From Podarcis raffonei (taxonomy: Eukaryota > Chordata > Lepidosauria > Squamata > Lacertidae): a DNA stretch of 64,000 nt. This document shows positions 25,001 through 36,720 of this stretch, piece by piece; the first letter of the stretch is position 1, and every line of letters begins with the position of its first letter. The stretch is from NCBI RefSeq assembly GCF_027172205.1, contig NC_070605.1, positions 23,254,804 through 23,318,803 on the forward strand. Reading direction: 5' to 3'. The notes under the pieces are model-generated. The model had not been told where the DNA came from, searched no databases, and was given only the letters and a program-made list of their open reading frames with translations. The position numbers and the translations under genes are program-made.

Positions 25001-28000
25001 TTTCGGGGATCTGGAGCGACGTGGGGTGAGTGGCGCAGTGCTTCGAATTGACTGCTTCTTTCACGGAGTGAAGCCGCATTGCTGTTGCCGGAGAGCGCTG
25101 ACTTTTTCCTGTGGACAATTGGACTTTAAACAACTACCCGTGAGTAGAACGGAAAATTGGATCTTTAAATACCTTAATTTGGCACCGAAACGGGGAAGGT
25201 CTTAAACAGGAAGTCCGCCTTCCCCTTTTGTAAATAGATTGAAGCAAAGACGTTACAAGCTAAAGTCTTGGAAAGCCTTTGGCAAAGGATTAAATTTTCA
25301 TCGGTTAAAACTACAAAACCCCCCTTGGAAGCAGGAGAAGAGGGGGGAAATTTTGGACTTAGCGAGCCTGCAGGAGAGAGTGAAAAACCAAATTACCACT
25401 GCTCCGAACCTGGAAAGGGCTGCCAGAAAGAGTGAAGTTTTGGGAGAGTTCATTGACTGCAAACAAAACATTTTTGACAGCTAGTTAAATAAGAGAAAGA
25501 TACTGTTTCCATTGTCCTCTTCTGCATTTAAAAAGGAGGAAAAGTAACTGGAAATTGAAACTATTTTTATGGCTTGAATTGTGTCTGAAAGGATTGATAC
25601 AAGTGAAGACTGTTTCCCTCTAGAGGGAGTTTTTGAAACTGTCACAGGAGTGTAACTGGGGAATCACCAGCTGCAAGATAAGTAATTGTGAGAACCAGAG
25701 ATTGACCTTGAACCACTCAAAATGTTGACAGGAGAAGCCATTGTGACAGTATTATGCAAGATAAGCTACTCGCTGGAACAGCTTCATAAGAAGACGGATG
25801 ACATGTCTTTTAAAATTGACAACTTGGATCAAAAAGTGACTACGAGCACCAACACAGAAATAATTCAGGACTTGGTACAAGAATCTACTTTGGCAGGACA
25901 AATTGTGGAGGAGAAAGAGAAAGCTGTGGTTGTTGAGCCTAAAGTAATACAAGTGGGATCCTCAGTTTTACAGAAGCAAATTGAGGATTACAAGTTGAGG
26001 CCTTCTATGATTGAATCTAGAAAAAGACAGATTTTGAGGATTGGATCCCGGCTTGGACGGAAGAAGGAAAGTTGGAAAGATCCCTCTATGCAGGGATTAA
26101 CTGACTTGTGGGACATGGACTTGGGTCTGGAGGAGATTGGAGTTCTGGGGGCCTTTGGATTTGGAGGAATTTCGAAACATGTCATGAAACATCTTATAGA
26201 CCTCAGCTTCAACCATGGAAATTTGGCTGACCTGCCTGGAAGGAATAAAAGCATTGTTAGGTTGGAGTCTTCCCAAGATCTGCTCTTTGGCATTAAAGAA
26301 TATGAAGAAGACCTGCAGAAGGGACCTGGAAAAGAGTTAAGAGCCTCGGACATAAGATCTCCAGGTTGATGGACTATATGGAATTGACGGAAAGGACTGG
26401 CAGAATCCGAAACCAGGGAGAGGAGATGGTGGAAGAAGATTAGAGAATTTAAAGTTTATATATAGAAATACTGTAAAATTAATGAATGATAGAAAAATGG
26501 TGGAAAGAAATTTTATGGCCTTAGCAGAAATGTTATAAGGAGTTAAGCATATATAAGCATTTTAGTTTTAATGATAAAAAATATGTTAAGATATTTATAA
26601 TATGACAGAAAATAGAGAAAGATGGAAAGGATTTGCTGAAACAATTAATAGAAGTGGAATACAAAAAGGGAAGTGAGAGGAAGTCGAGGAAACAAGGGAA
26701 TGAAAGAGGAAACAAGGGAATGAAACAAGGGAATGAAAGGGAATGAAAGAATGAAAGGGTATGGAAAAGGTGTGATGTATGTTTTTAAATGGTTATTGTT
26801 TTGTTTTGTTTAGGGTTAAGGTGGGTTAGGGTTTTGTTTAGTTTAGTTTAATGTGTTTAGGTTGTGTTTTGTATTGTTTATATATTGTATTGTATTGTTT
26901 TTTTTCCTTTCTTTGTTTTTTCTCTTTTCTCTTTTTTCTTTTTCTTTTCCTTTTCTGTAATCTTTAAAAGTAATAAATATTATTTTTTTAAAAAAAAAAA
27001 CACAAATGTTCCTTGGCAAATGTTCCTTGGCAAAAAAATATTTCAGCCTCCAGAAAGTCACAAGCTGTTGTGTTGAAGCATAAATTTTACTTAAGAAGAC
27101 TAAGGAACCATCATTCCACACACAGCAGAATATGAATAGTTTGATTTCTTTCCCCTCAAAATGATGATATTTAAGCTTAAATGCACAAAGGGTCCAAAGT
27201 GTAAATAACACATTTAAGAGAATGAACTTGAAGATGAACTAGAAGATCACAGGGTGAATTACAATATAAAAAAACAAAAATACATGCCATAATAAGAAAC
27301 AAAAACAATTCCCCCAACAGTTTAATTAGCCAAAGGACAGAGAAGAGGAATGCTTTTGCCATGGACCCAAATATATGTAACGGTGGTGCCAGGCAAGCCT
27401 CTCTGGGGAGAACATTCCACAAGTGAGGAGCCACCACATAAAAGGCCAGTTTCTCTGGGCCTTTTGCGGAGAAGACACATGAAGAACCACAGAAGCTGAA
27501 GGCCTTAGGTGTGCCACCAGTACATTTGCCTCATAATGACCTCACCACCAAGCAACTTAGTCAGATGGTGTCAGCTGCGTCCCATTGCTGAGAGAGGGAG
27601 AGAGCATGGAGAGACAGGAGGAGGTAATTAGACAGGAATGCAGAATGAGGGAGGAGCAGCCTCGTTGCAGTAGAAGCCTGAGCTCCGGGAACAAGGAGAA
27701 GGAAGGGGGGAGTTCAAGGGAGAAGACACAGTTTAAGTTCGGACTCACAGGGAGGCCCATCCCATGACGCATAGGCTCAGAAGAATTAATGAGAGGCATG
27801 AACAGGAAAGGAAGCGAAAGGGGGGCTTGAAATGAGGAAAGAGGAATGGGCAGAACTCAGACTCGGCAACAGCTAATTTGGAAGCAGACGCTGAGTGACT
27901 GAGGTCCAGAGTGATTTGTGTGTTTTGGGCAATAAGCCTGAGTTAATTACTGCCAGAGTTGTCTCGCTTCTCTGGAAGAGACCCAACCATTACAGATGGA

Positions 28001-28276
28001 AGGTCAGGTGAGCAGAGCAGCCCCAGGACTCTGTCTGTTGATGCTTATTGTCACAGCTACGTGGCACCAAGGTGCCTGAAAAGGAGGACACAAGGAGGTA
28101 TCTACCTTCAATCTGAATCCTTTTGCATGTCCTTGGCGACAGAATTCTATGGGTCCCCATTCACCCCATGGCGATCCATTTGGCACTGAGAGTTCTTTGT
28201 TAGCCTTTCGGAGTTGTGCATCCGAGAGGTAGCTGGAGAAGATCAAGAAGAGCGCAGTACCTATAGAGAGGTCCAT
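22057..28276 (-). CDS. VMO1-like protein, copy 4 (three exons, 187 aa)
   Basis: Exons 28106-28276, 24439-24542 and 22057-22345, all GT-AG and in frame. Signal peptide identical to copy 2 for the first 20 residues, then [21 protein letters not shown] and [14 protein letters not shown]. Exon 2 starts [11 protein letters not shown], replacing the [11 protein letters not shown] of copy 2, then [15 protein letters not shown]. Exon 3 starts [10 protein letters not shown], holds [14 protein letters not shown] (one codon shorter than copies 2 and 6 here) and [15 protein letters not shown], and ends FYCCD. Eight cysteines. Intron 1 is 3.6 kb because it holds the L1-derived element at 24812-27002 and a solo LTR at 27569-27994, the latter ending only 111 bases from the exon 1 donor. 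Intron 2 carries a CR1 3' end. Function expected as for the family; expression unknown. Confidence 0.88.
22935..23345 (-). repeat. CR1 LINE 3' end
   Basis: GAATCATCAAATTGTAGAGTTGGAAGGGA and the following TCATCTAG / CCCCCTGCAATGCAGGA blocks are the hallmark of a CR1 3' end read in reverse complement. It lies in intron 2 of VMO1 copy 4. No open frame. Confidence 0.8.
23375..23515. repeat. Palindromic MITE-like repeat
   Basis: GTGGACTAAAGCTCCTGTTA and GGGAATTGTAGTCCAAAAG form an imperfect inverted pair of a type common in reptile genomes; a better copy is at 61345-61490. Confidence 0.4.
24812..27002 (+). mobile_element. L1-derived non-autonomous element carrying an ORF1-like frame (2.2 kb)
   Basis: Flanked by a perfect 20-bp target duplication (24792-24811 and 27003-27022) and ending in poly(A). 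The 5' end GGGACTTCCGGGTTGGCG is GC-rich as in squamate L1 5' UTRs. A 215-aa frame (25722-26369) has an N-terminal heptad-like region ([20 protein letters not shown]) and ends [12 protein letters not shown]. Only three bases after its stop codon the sequence becomes the last part of L1 ORF2 ([19 protein letters not shown]), matching the end of the ORF2 at 51367. Endonuclease and reverse transcriptase are absent. It is thus a half-L1 (HAL1-like) unit that must have moved with help from a full L1. It sits in intron 1 of VMO1 copy 4. Confidence 0.82.
27569..27994. mobile_element. Solo LTR in intron 1 of VMO1 copy 4
   Basis: Begins TGTCAGCTGC and ends CCAACCATTACA, flanked by GATGG on both sides (27564-27568, 27995-27999). 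Units 1 and 3 show the empty site. An AATAAGCC stretch precedes the 3' end. Family not resolved; possibly Gypsy or ERV. A fossil. Confidence 0.75.
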
Positions 28277-28820
28277 GGAAGGTAGCTCACCACAGATCTA
28301 GCAACAAAAGCACAAGTGGGAAAATAATAGCCATGAGAATGTTGAACCCCAAATCCCTGAATCCTGTTTTTCACAATGTGTGGTTGCTTTTGGCTGATTT
28401 TGGCTTTTCTAATCATAGTTTGATTCCTATGAGAAACCCAGGAGTTATTTGCGCTGGGACCAGGACAAAATTCACTAGGCAACCAGGAAACGCTTTTAGA
28501 AAAAGTGAATGGTAGAACAATAATGGATGGGTTTTACCTAACCCCTGAGTAATTATTATCGCTTCTCAGGAATTCCTAAACATTGTTAAGAACAGTTTAT
28601 CCAAAGTGACTCACAACAATAAAAACCTACAAGTTTATTACTAAAACCTAAAACAGAATAGAGTCACAAAAATAAAAATAAAAAGACTCCACAATCCAAC
28701 TTTCATTGCATGAGTGAGAAGCCCAATCACACCATGTGAGTCTTGAATGCCTTTCAAGATGCCTGAAGGTCAGTCACCCTTGGGTGGAGCCAGCACAGAA
28801 AAGACCCTGCAGATGATAAT

Positions 28821-28880
28821 TTTAATATTATTATTATTATTACTGCTGCTGCTGCTGCTGCTACTACTACAACTACTACT
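28821..28880. repeat. (ATT)n(CTG)n(CTA)n microsatellite
   Basis: Compound trinucleotide run next to a possible donor GTGAGTAG (minus strand) upstream of copy 4; the same compound run is at 45461-45520 in unit 3. Confidence 0.85.
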
Positions 28881-29098
28881 CACCTTTTGGGAATAACAGC
28901 ACAGCTGGAATTTACTTATTGTTGTTGTTGTTGTTTTGTTTTCTTGCTTTACCTCATTCAGTTCTGGCCACTGCCTAAGCTTGTATAATTATGAACAGGA
29001 GGCAGCCCTTGTTCTCCTTTCTCCCTTCAGCAAGCTGCTTCATGCAGTGTCTCACTGCAGTCGATTATCCTATGTGGGAAAGAGTTTGAGCTGAGCTG

Positions 29099-29106
29099 CT
29101 TATATT
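29099..29106 (-). promoter_or_regulatory. Candidate TATA box of VMO1 copy 4
   Basis: The minus strand reads CATTAATATAAGCAGCTCAG about 820 bases upstream of the ATG. It is conserved with unit 3 and, with one change, unit 1. A short 5' non-coding exon ending at a GTGAGTAG donor near 28880 would fit. No direct evidence. Confidence 0.38.
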
Positions 29107-29604
29107 AATGTGGGCAGCAACCAGGAACAGGAACATGAGATGTGGGAGTTTCCCTCCTGAACAGCACCTACCATGCTCTGCAGCTCCATGACTGGACAGA
29201 ACTGGGCAGTGTAAAGCTCAAGCCTTTCTTCAAGGCACTAAAATAATTATAACAGCAACCATAAAACCCCTGGCCAAATCTAAAATGCAATATTAAACAG
29301 TCACAGGAATAGAGTGAGTCCTGAAAATATATATCTGGGGTGTCATAGGTCAGCGTGAAGAGTCTTGTGGCATTCGGGAGCCTAAATGGACGAGTACCAA
29401 GGCTTTCAAGAACCAAGGTACAGCCATAGCCTGTGGTAGTCGCCAAGCCTGCTATTTTAAATTACCCTTAATGTAATGGTACAGCTCACAGACCTATGCA
29501 GTGTATTGATGTCGTACGTCGGTGGTCTAAGGCATTACAATTTAGGCAACTTAAGATGGCAGGCTGGGTAGCAACCATGATAGATACCAAGCTTATCTCC
29601 CACC

Positions 29605-30200
29605 TTTACTTTCTTGGGCTCCATGATCACTGCAGATGGTGACAGCAGCCACGAAATTAAAAGACGCCTGCTTCTTGGGAGAAAGGCGATGACAAACCTA
29701 GACAGCATCTTAAAAAGCAGAGACATCACCTTGCCAACAAAGGTCCGTGTAGTTAAAGCCATGGTTTTCCCAGTAGTGATGTGTGGAAGTGAGAGCTGGA
29801 CCATAAAGAAGGCTGATCGCCAAAGAATGGATGCTTTTGAATTATGGTGCTGGAGGAGACTCTTGAGAGTCCCATGAACTGCAAGAAGATCAAACCTATC
29901 CATTCTTAAGGAAATCAGCCCTGAGTGCTCACTGGAAGGACAGATCGTGAAGCTGAGGCTCCAAAACTTTGGCCACCTCATGAGAAGAGAAGACTACCTG
30001 GAAAAGACCCTGATGTTGAAAAAGATTGAGGGCACAAGGAGAAGGGAAAACAGAGGACGAGATGGTTGGACAGTGTTTCGAAGATACAAACATGAGTTTG
30101 AGCAAACTGCGGGAGGCAGTGGAAGACAGGAGGGCCTGGCGTGCTCTGGTCCATGGGGTCACGAAGAGTTGGACACGACTAAACGACTAATCAACAACAA
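29605..30200 (+). mobile_element. BovB (RTE) LINE 3' end, unit 2 only
   Basis: An open stretch reads LLGRKAMTNLDSILKSRDI, TLPTKVRVVKAMVFPVVMCG and ESWTIKKADRQRMDAFELWC, the typical BovB/RTE C-terminus, followed after a stop by NFGHLMRREDYLEKTLML. The 3' end TGGGGTCACGAAGAGTTGG with ACACGACTAAACGACTAA is diagnostic of BovB. Units 1 and 3 lack it. Confidence 0.9.
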
Positions 30201-30390
30201 TTGTCCACTTAAGGTCTAGGAGTTAGTTTTAGATATGATATGACATTGATATGATGCCAATGGCCCCTCCAAAGCTGGTGCTGACTATGCTTCAATTGAC
30301 TCTGGATTCTCTACTTCTTCATTGCTGAAATGGATCCTTGAAATTGACCTTTTGAAAGCAAGGGACAGTGTATAACTGCTGACATTAATA

Positions 30391-30620
30391 CAGTCGTACC
30401 TTGGTTCTCGAACGTAATCTGTTCCGGAAGTCCATTTGACTTCTGAAAACATTCGAAAATCAAGGTGTGGCTTCCAATTGGCTGCAGGAGCTTCCTACAC
30501 TCAAGCAGGCATTCGGCTTCCAAGAAACGTTTGAAAACTGGAACACTTCCTTCCAGGTTTTTGATGTTCAGGAGCCAAAACGTACGAGTACCAAGGCATT
30601 TGAGAACCAAGGTACAACTG
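30391..30620. mobile_element. Tc1/mariner-type MITE
   Basis: Ends CAGTCGTACCTTGGTTCTCG and TGAGAACCAAGGTACAACTG are inverted and flanked by TA. The core contains GTTCCGGAAGTCC-type sequence. Related copies lie at 32458, 34516 (half), 47251-53843 (interrupted) and 63579. Confidence 0.75.
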
Positions 30621-30639
30621 TATCTGAAACATCCCAGTG

Positions 30640-30890
30640 CCATGACTTCTTGAAACTAACTGATGAAATTAATAGCTGAAACTAACTATAGCCACTTAAT
30701 GGCTGGAACTAACTGGTGAAACTAATGGCTGGAACTAACTGATGAAATGAACTGATGAAACTAATAGTTAAAACAAGCTGGCGAAACTAACTACAGCTGT
30801 TTAATGGCTGGATCTAACTGGTGAAACTTATGGGCAAAACAGACTTCTAAAGCTAACTGCTGAAACTAATGACCGAGATAGTCTGATACA
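30640..30890 (+). repeat. GAAACTAACTGGT-type minisatellite (unit 2, first copy)
   Basis: Same 13-bp-based degenerate units as at 14440 and 53875, directly after the MITE. Confidence 0.8.
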
Positions 30891-31679
30891 TTGTTTTTCT
30901 AAAAAATAATTTTCCGTGGAAATGAATTGATGGATTTATTGATGATTCTGAATAAATCCCTTTTCTTTTTAATGAAGATAAAATATATTTTATTTTATTT
31001 GAAACATTATAAATTATATTATATTTAACTGTTACCTAACTTTATTTAACTTTTTTGCTCTAACATAAAAACCAAACACTGGTATTAAAATTGGGAAAAT
31101 GCACTGAAGATTATACATTGTTGGTATAAGCATTTCTCTAAGTTGAATAAAATCCTCAAGGGCTAAACAGAAGTTTTAACTTAATCACAGGGAATTACAC
31201 ACTTAAGGACAGGATGGAAGGGAGTTTTATTTCTTGTTAGTGTTATGTAATTTTGTATAAGTTTGAAAAATGAATAAAACATTTTTTTTTACATTTTTTG
31301 CCCACTTTCCCCTAATATATGCATTATTGTAAACAAGGTTTGGTTGAAAAACTGCACCAACAAATTCAGACAAGTGTAAGTTTTGATAGATAGTTGTGTG
31401 TTTTGCACATTTCAAATGCAGTATTAAACAGACACAGGAATAGGGTGAGTCCTCAAAATATATATCTGGGGTATTACAGGCCACCGTGAAGAGGAGTGTC
31501 TTCAGTATGTCGTGAAAACTATAGTGAAGGTGCCAAACACACTTCCCGGGGAGAAAATTCTACAACCCTAGAGCTGTAGAATGGATCAAAAAAATAATAT
31601 CACAATGCCTTTATAAAACTCTATTGTGCTTGATACGTAGTTCTCCCATAATACTGGAACCCAGGGATGATGATTTATT

Positions 31680-32005
31680 ATTATTAATTAGTATTATTAT
31701 TACTTACTTACTTACTTACTTACCGGTACTTACTTCCCCAGCCAATCTGGGCGGCTTTCAACAGAACATTAAAAACAGAATAGAACTTTAAACATTAAAA
31801 ACTTCCCTAAACAGCTCTGCCTTCAGAAGTCTTCTTAAAGTCAGATAGTAGTTCATTTCCTTGACTTCTGATGGGAGGGCGTTCCACAGGGCAGGCGCCA
31901 CTACCAAGAAGGCCCTCTGCCTGGTTCCCTGCAATCTCACTTCTCTCAGTGAGGGAACCACCAGAAGGTCCTCGGAGCTGGACCTCGGTGTTAAATAATG
32001 TTGTT
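31680..32005. repeat. CR1-like LINE remnant
   Basis: ATTA/CTTA-type microsatellite followed by CCAATCTGGGCGGCTTTC, GGGAGGGCGTTCCACAGGGC and CTCTGCCTGGTTCC. Same family as 2925-3365. Confidence 0.5.
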
Positions 32006-32457
32006 AAATATCCTGTGATGGTCACCCAGCCTGCTGTTTTAAGTTACCCTTAATGTAATGGTACAGTTCACAGGCCTATGCAATGTATTGATGTCATACA
32101 TCGGTGCTCCAAGGCATTACAATTTAGGCAATTTAAGATGGCAGGCTGGGTGGCAACCATGATGGACACCCAGCTTAACTCCCACCTATTGTCAACTTAA
32201 GGTCTAGGAGTTAGTTTTAGAGGGTAATGAGTGACGTCCCTGGAAACCAATAGAGAAAGCAGATGACGCCTGTCATGGTTGCCATAAGCAGGGCTGGTTG
32301 GGATGAGCACATTGACATGATGCCAATGGCCCCTCCACAGCTGGTGCTGACTCTGCTTTAACTGATCTGGATTCTCTACTTATTCATTGCTGGAAAGGAT
32401 CCTTGAAACTGACTTTTTGAAAACAAGGGCCAGAATGTATAAGTGCTGACACTAATA

Positions 32458-32694
32458 CAGTGGCACCTTGGTTTACAAACTTAATCCGTTCCTGAAGTCC
32501 GTTCTTAAACCAAAGCGTTCATAAACCAAGGTTTGCTTTCCCACAGGAGTGGGTGACTCAATTTACAAATGGAACACACTCAACAGGAAGCAGAAAATGT
32601 TCCGCTTCCAAGGCAAAGTTCACAAACCAAAACACCTACTTCCGGCTTTGCAGTGTTCTTAATCTAAAGCTGTTCTTAAACCAAGGTACCACTG
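32458..32694. mobile_element. Tc1/mariner-type MITE
   Basis: Starts CAGTGGCACCTTGGTTTACA and ends TTAAACCAAGGTACCACTG, inverted, with TA at both ends. The second MITE in unit 2, matching the interrupted one in unit 3. Confidence 0.8.
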
Positions 32695-32699
32695 TATCT

Positions 32700-32985
32700 G
32701 AATCCTCATGGTGAAATTAATAGCTGAAACTAACAACAGCCAATTAATGACTAGAACTAACTGGTGAAACTAATTGCTGGAACTAACTACAGCCATTTAA
32801 CGGCTGGAACTAACTGGTGAAACTAATGGTTGAAACGAACTGATGAAACGAACTGATGAAACTAATAGTTAAAACTAGCTGGTGAAACTAACTGCAGCTA
32901 CTTAATGGCTGGATCTAACTGGTGAAACTAATGGCTGAAACAGACTTTTGAAGTTAACAGCTGAAAGTAATGTTTGAAATTGTCT
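32700..32985 (+). repeat. GAAACTAACTGGT-type minisatellite (unit 2, second copy)
   Basis: Follows the MITE as in the other units. Confidence 0.8.
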
Positions 32986-33149
32986 GATAATTTTTTTTTG
33001 CTAAAAAATAATTTTCTGTGGAAATGAATTGATAGATTTATTGATGAGTCTGAACAAATCCCCTTTCTATTTAATGAAGATGAAATATTTCTAATTTAAT
33101 CTGAAACATTATAAAACATAAGTTACCTCACTTTATTAAACTTTTTTGC

Positions 33150-33528
33150 TATAACATAAAAACCAAGCACCGTTTCTACAAGGAACTGGACCAAGCTGTC
33201 CGAAGGGTCCCACCTATTCCTGCTGGGAGATTTCAGTGCCAGAGTTGGGAATGGTCATCACAAGTGGGACAACTGCATAGGCTACTGTGGTATTGGCAGA
33301 ACAGACAAAGACTTCTTGAGCTGTGCTCAGATCACAGCCACTGAATCATGAACATGGTCTTCTCTACCAAGGCAAACCATAAGAGTGTCTTGGAAACATC
33401 CAAAGTCAGGCCACTGGCACCAGCTGGATTTGATGACATACTACAGCTTTTTACTTATAACAGCATTGAAAATGAGATTGCTGTTAGTGTTATATAATTC
33501 TGTTTCAGTTTGAAAAATCAATAAATCA
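33150..33528 (+). repeat. LINE endonuclease-region fragment (unit 2)
   Basis: Homologous to 16905-17270: ELDQAVRRVPP, then RLLELCSDHS and TKANHKS-type pieces in different frames. It ends where the DIRS-like element begins. Confidence 0.6.
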
Positions 33529-36500
33529 GGTCCTCTTCATGGAGGGCATGTGTTGTGGTGAGATCACCAAGACTGACCTTACTGTTGTGGGTGGAAACGT
33601 TTGGATAGCCACAACTACCCGATTGGGTCCCCCGGTTGCTGGGATGATTCTGGCCAATGGGGTTCTGAGAACGAACAATCGGGGGACCTATATATAACGC
33701 TGCACGTTGCGTCGCGCTTCCTCTTAGTGCCTTGTGCATCGGATCACCCAAAGCTGTCAGAGAGCTAAGTATCCAACAAGAAGCCTTTTCAATGGAGAGA
33801 TCTTCCATTTGTCGGTTTAAATCTAATTTTTACCCTCTTCTTTCTCCTTCCCCCTATTTAGTGTAATTCCCTTAATTTGGCTCCTTTCTCTCCCCTTCCC
33901 CCCTCCCGTACCCGACAGGGGTTGCCTCATCGGGGTGCTTTTTTCTAGGATCTCCCTGTAGCTTCCTCTTATGTTTACATTGAAGCTGCAGCGGCCTTAT
34001 TTGTTGGCTTTATAGCTTTGGCTTACCCGTGGGACTTGCTGCATTCACCCCAGCCAACCTGGGGTTGTTGTGGCGGCTTCTTTCATAGCTTTTATTTTCC
34101 TTTTCTCGTTTTAGCATCTGGTTTCCATCCTATGCGGGCAGTCCTGGCAGTATCCTTAATTGCTTCTGCCTTTTGATTGGGCTGATTGCCATTCAGGGCG
34201 TGCCCCTCACACCTGGTATAGCAGGAGCGCTCCAGTGGGCCTTGGCTCTTGTTGGTCACCATTTTGTACGGTTTCTCTCCAGCGTTTTGGCACTAGCGCT
34301 ATTTTGATTGCTGCCTTCTTGCTGGTTGCCATCTTGTGTGTGTGGCCCTTCAGCGTTTAAGCAGGAGCACCATTTTGTTTTATGGCCTAGTCAGTGTTTC
34401 CTTATAGCCTTTGTGTAGCCTTTGTGTAGGCTTGGGACCTGGGTGCTTTGTCCTTTTTTACCCCTTTGCTTTAAGGCTTCGGCTGCCTCCTGCAGGCCTA
34501 TTTCCCACAGTAAAAATAGGCCCCACAGTAGTGGGGGACTCAATTTACAAATGGAACACACTCAACATGAAGCAGAACATGTTCCGCTTCCAAGGCAAAG
34601 TTCACAAACCAAAACACCTACTTCCAGGTTTGCAGCGTTCTTAATTTAAAGCTGTTCTTAAACCAAGGTACCACTGTATCTGAATCCTCATGGTGCCATG
34701 ACTTCTTGAATCTAACTGGTGAAATTAATAGCTGAAACTAGCAACAGCCAATTAATGGCTGGAACTAACTGGTGAAACTAATGGCTGAAACTAACTACAG
34801 CCAATTAATGGCTGGAACTAACTGGTGAAACTAATGGTTGAAACGAACTGATGAAATGAACTGATGAAACTAATAGTTAAAACTAGTTGGTGAAACTAAC
34901 TACAGCTACTTAATGGCTGGATCTAACTGGTGAAACTAATGGCTGAAACAGACTTTTGAAGTTAACAGCTGAAAGTAATGGCTGAAATTGTCTGATATAT
35001 ATATTTTTTGCTAAAAAATAATTTTCTGTCTAAATGAATTGATAGATTTATTGATGAGTCTGAACACATCCTTTTTCTATTTAATGAAGATGAAATATTT
35101 CTAATTTAATTTGAAACATTATAAATCATAAGTTACCTCCAAAAAGGAATCCAGGATGTGGTCCTTCCTCCTAAGAGCTTAATAAGAGGGCCACCCCCCT
35201 CACTCCGCTCATCACAGCCTCCCTTGATCCCTGAGCAGGCACCGTGAGTCCATCATGTCGGGTCTGGCTGGTGACCCCCACGCCACATCACGCTTCTCAG
35301 CTGAACATAATGGCCTTTTGCAGTGTCTTGGTGCCCCTTCTGAGTGTCAACCAGGCCCATCCTCATCTTCAATTGTTGAGGCTCTTGGCCCTTCTGATTC
35401 TAGTGGGGAAGGCAAAGGGTTTGATCCTTCTGGGGCCTTGTTTAATGAGTCACAATTTTACAGGATTCCCATCCCTACTTCGACGCAGGGGTGCCCCAGG
35501 AGTTTGGACACTTCGGTCCAGCCCTCTCACCAGGGTTGGGAGTCTTGTTCTTTGTCTGGGGGCCCCCATGCCCCCCACACTAGGTCCATTGAGTTGGGGT
35601 TTGTGTCCTTTGGTACCACGCGAGGTGTGGGTGAGGCAAGTTTCTCACATATTTCTAGTTCCTCACAGATGATGGCAGTGTCTTCGCACCAGGCTCCTTG
35701 TGCGGCCACCTCTGAGGAGGGTGAGCTTCCAGTTCCTCGTGTGCCTTCCAGGGCTGGAAAATGCCACTGGAGGTGCCATTCTCGTCGGAGAGGCAAGAGG
35801 AGCAAGGACAGGGGTACCACCTCGTCTTCAGGTACTTCTTCCACAAGCTCCGATGATGATGTGGAGGTCAATATGGCTCTTTATTGGGGCCAGGGCAAAT
35901 CGCAGGGACAATTTCCCCTTTATAGGGGCCATGTATGGTGCGGCCTTGGAAGTAAAGGATGGTGTTTTGGTTAAGGATATTAAAGTCTCCACCAACTCAA
36001 CCAGGGATCTTATCCCCGGTTGCCATCTTGTCTTTTTCTCATTGCCTCAGATTGAGTTCCCGCATCCAGATGGACTTGGAGGAGTTGGCTGTTGCCTTCC
36101 CAGGACTCAAAAGTTTCAGGTCGCAATTGCTCCAGCGACGTGTATGGTGCGGTAGCCACTGCCCAGCTGCCACCAAGTGGGCAAGAATGTGCATGGAATG
36201 CGCTGTGGCCAGGAAGGTTCTGGGCCTGGGAGGCACTCTTATCCGCCATGCAGGCATTACCTTCACGGATGCAGCCTTGTATAGGCCTGATGGTGTGCAT
36301 CTTTCCAATGCCGGAAATGATGTTTGGCTGACCAGGGTGCCAGAGGGGTTAAAGGGTTGGTTACAGTTGTGAGTGCTTTGGTGGTGAGCGTGGGTATTCA
36401 TGTGGCAGTTAGGCATTGGTTCAAGGTGTGGTGGAGGGGAGGTTTTCACACCTGCCCCTCCCAGTGTGCATAGGGTATTCCGTTAAAGGAATCCAGGTGT

Positions 36501-36720
36501 TCACCATGCTTTTGTCCGATCCCGTTTCAGGGGTTAGGACCATGCCAGAGCACCTGCGAGAATGTTGGGGTGAATTTGCATCCGCAGTGGGGCTCTCTCA
36601 GGGTGTTTACTTTTACTGACATTTTGTAATCAATAAAGTTGTGGCCAATTTATGCCACAAACCTTAAACTAATATTGGCGTCATTTGTGTCTTTCTTGGG
36701 AGGTCTCATGGGTCTTCACA
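33529..36720 (+). mobile_element. DIRS/Ngaro-like tyrosine-recombinase retrotransposon remnant (fossil)
   Basis: An insertion in unit 2: the LINE debris left of it (to about 33528) resumes at about 36720, and unit 1 has the uninterrupted site near 17255. Parts: a 5' non-coding region with a TATATATAACGC box near 33690; a Ser-rich leader-type frame starting at 35255; and a C-terminal SGNH-hydrolase-like end reading GGTLIRHAGITFTDAALYRP then DGVHLSNAGNDVWL (to 36369), the hydrolase seen in DIRS/Ngaro elements of vertebrates. An AATAAAG signal is near 36632. The element is broken; no reverse transcriptase or recombinase part was recognised. Its middle is occupied by a copy of local unit sequence (34516-35139). 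Confidence 0.6.
34516..35139 (+). repeat. Copy of local unit sequence inside the DIRS-like element
   Basis: From GTGGGGGACTCAATTTAC to CATAAGTTACCTCC this matches 32550-33130 of the same unit: the right half of the MITE (ending 34676), the GAAACTAACTGGT minisatellite (34690-35010) and the A/T-rich tail. The left junction lies near a TTCCCACAG that also occurs in the MITE. Confidence 0.7.

Noticed and set aside
28821-28880. Trinucleotide run as a coding repeat
   Set aside because: No frame of any gene crosses it; it is a compound microsatellite upstream of VMO1 copy 4.
30391-30679. Small frames with LRTKVQLYLKHP-type text
   Set aside because: They read through the MITE and minisatellite and recur wherever that repeat occurs.
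35255-35974. 239-aa Ser-rich frame as a host gene
   Set aside because: It sits inside the insertion ending in the SGNH-hydrolase motif and is best read as part of the DIRS/Ngaro-like fossil.
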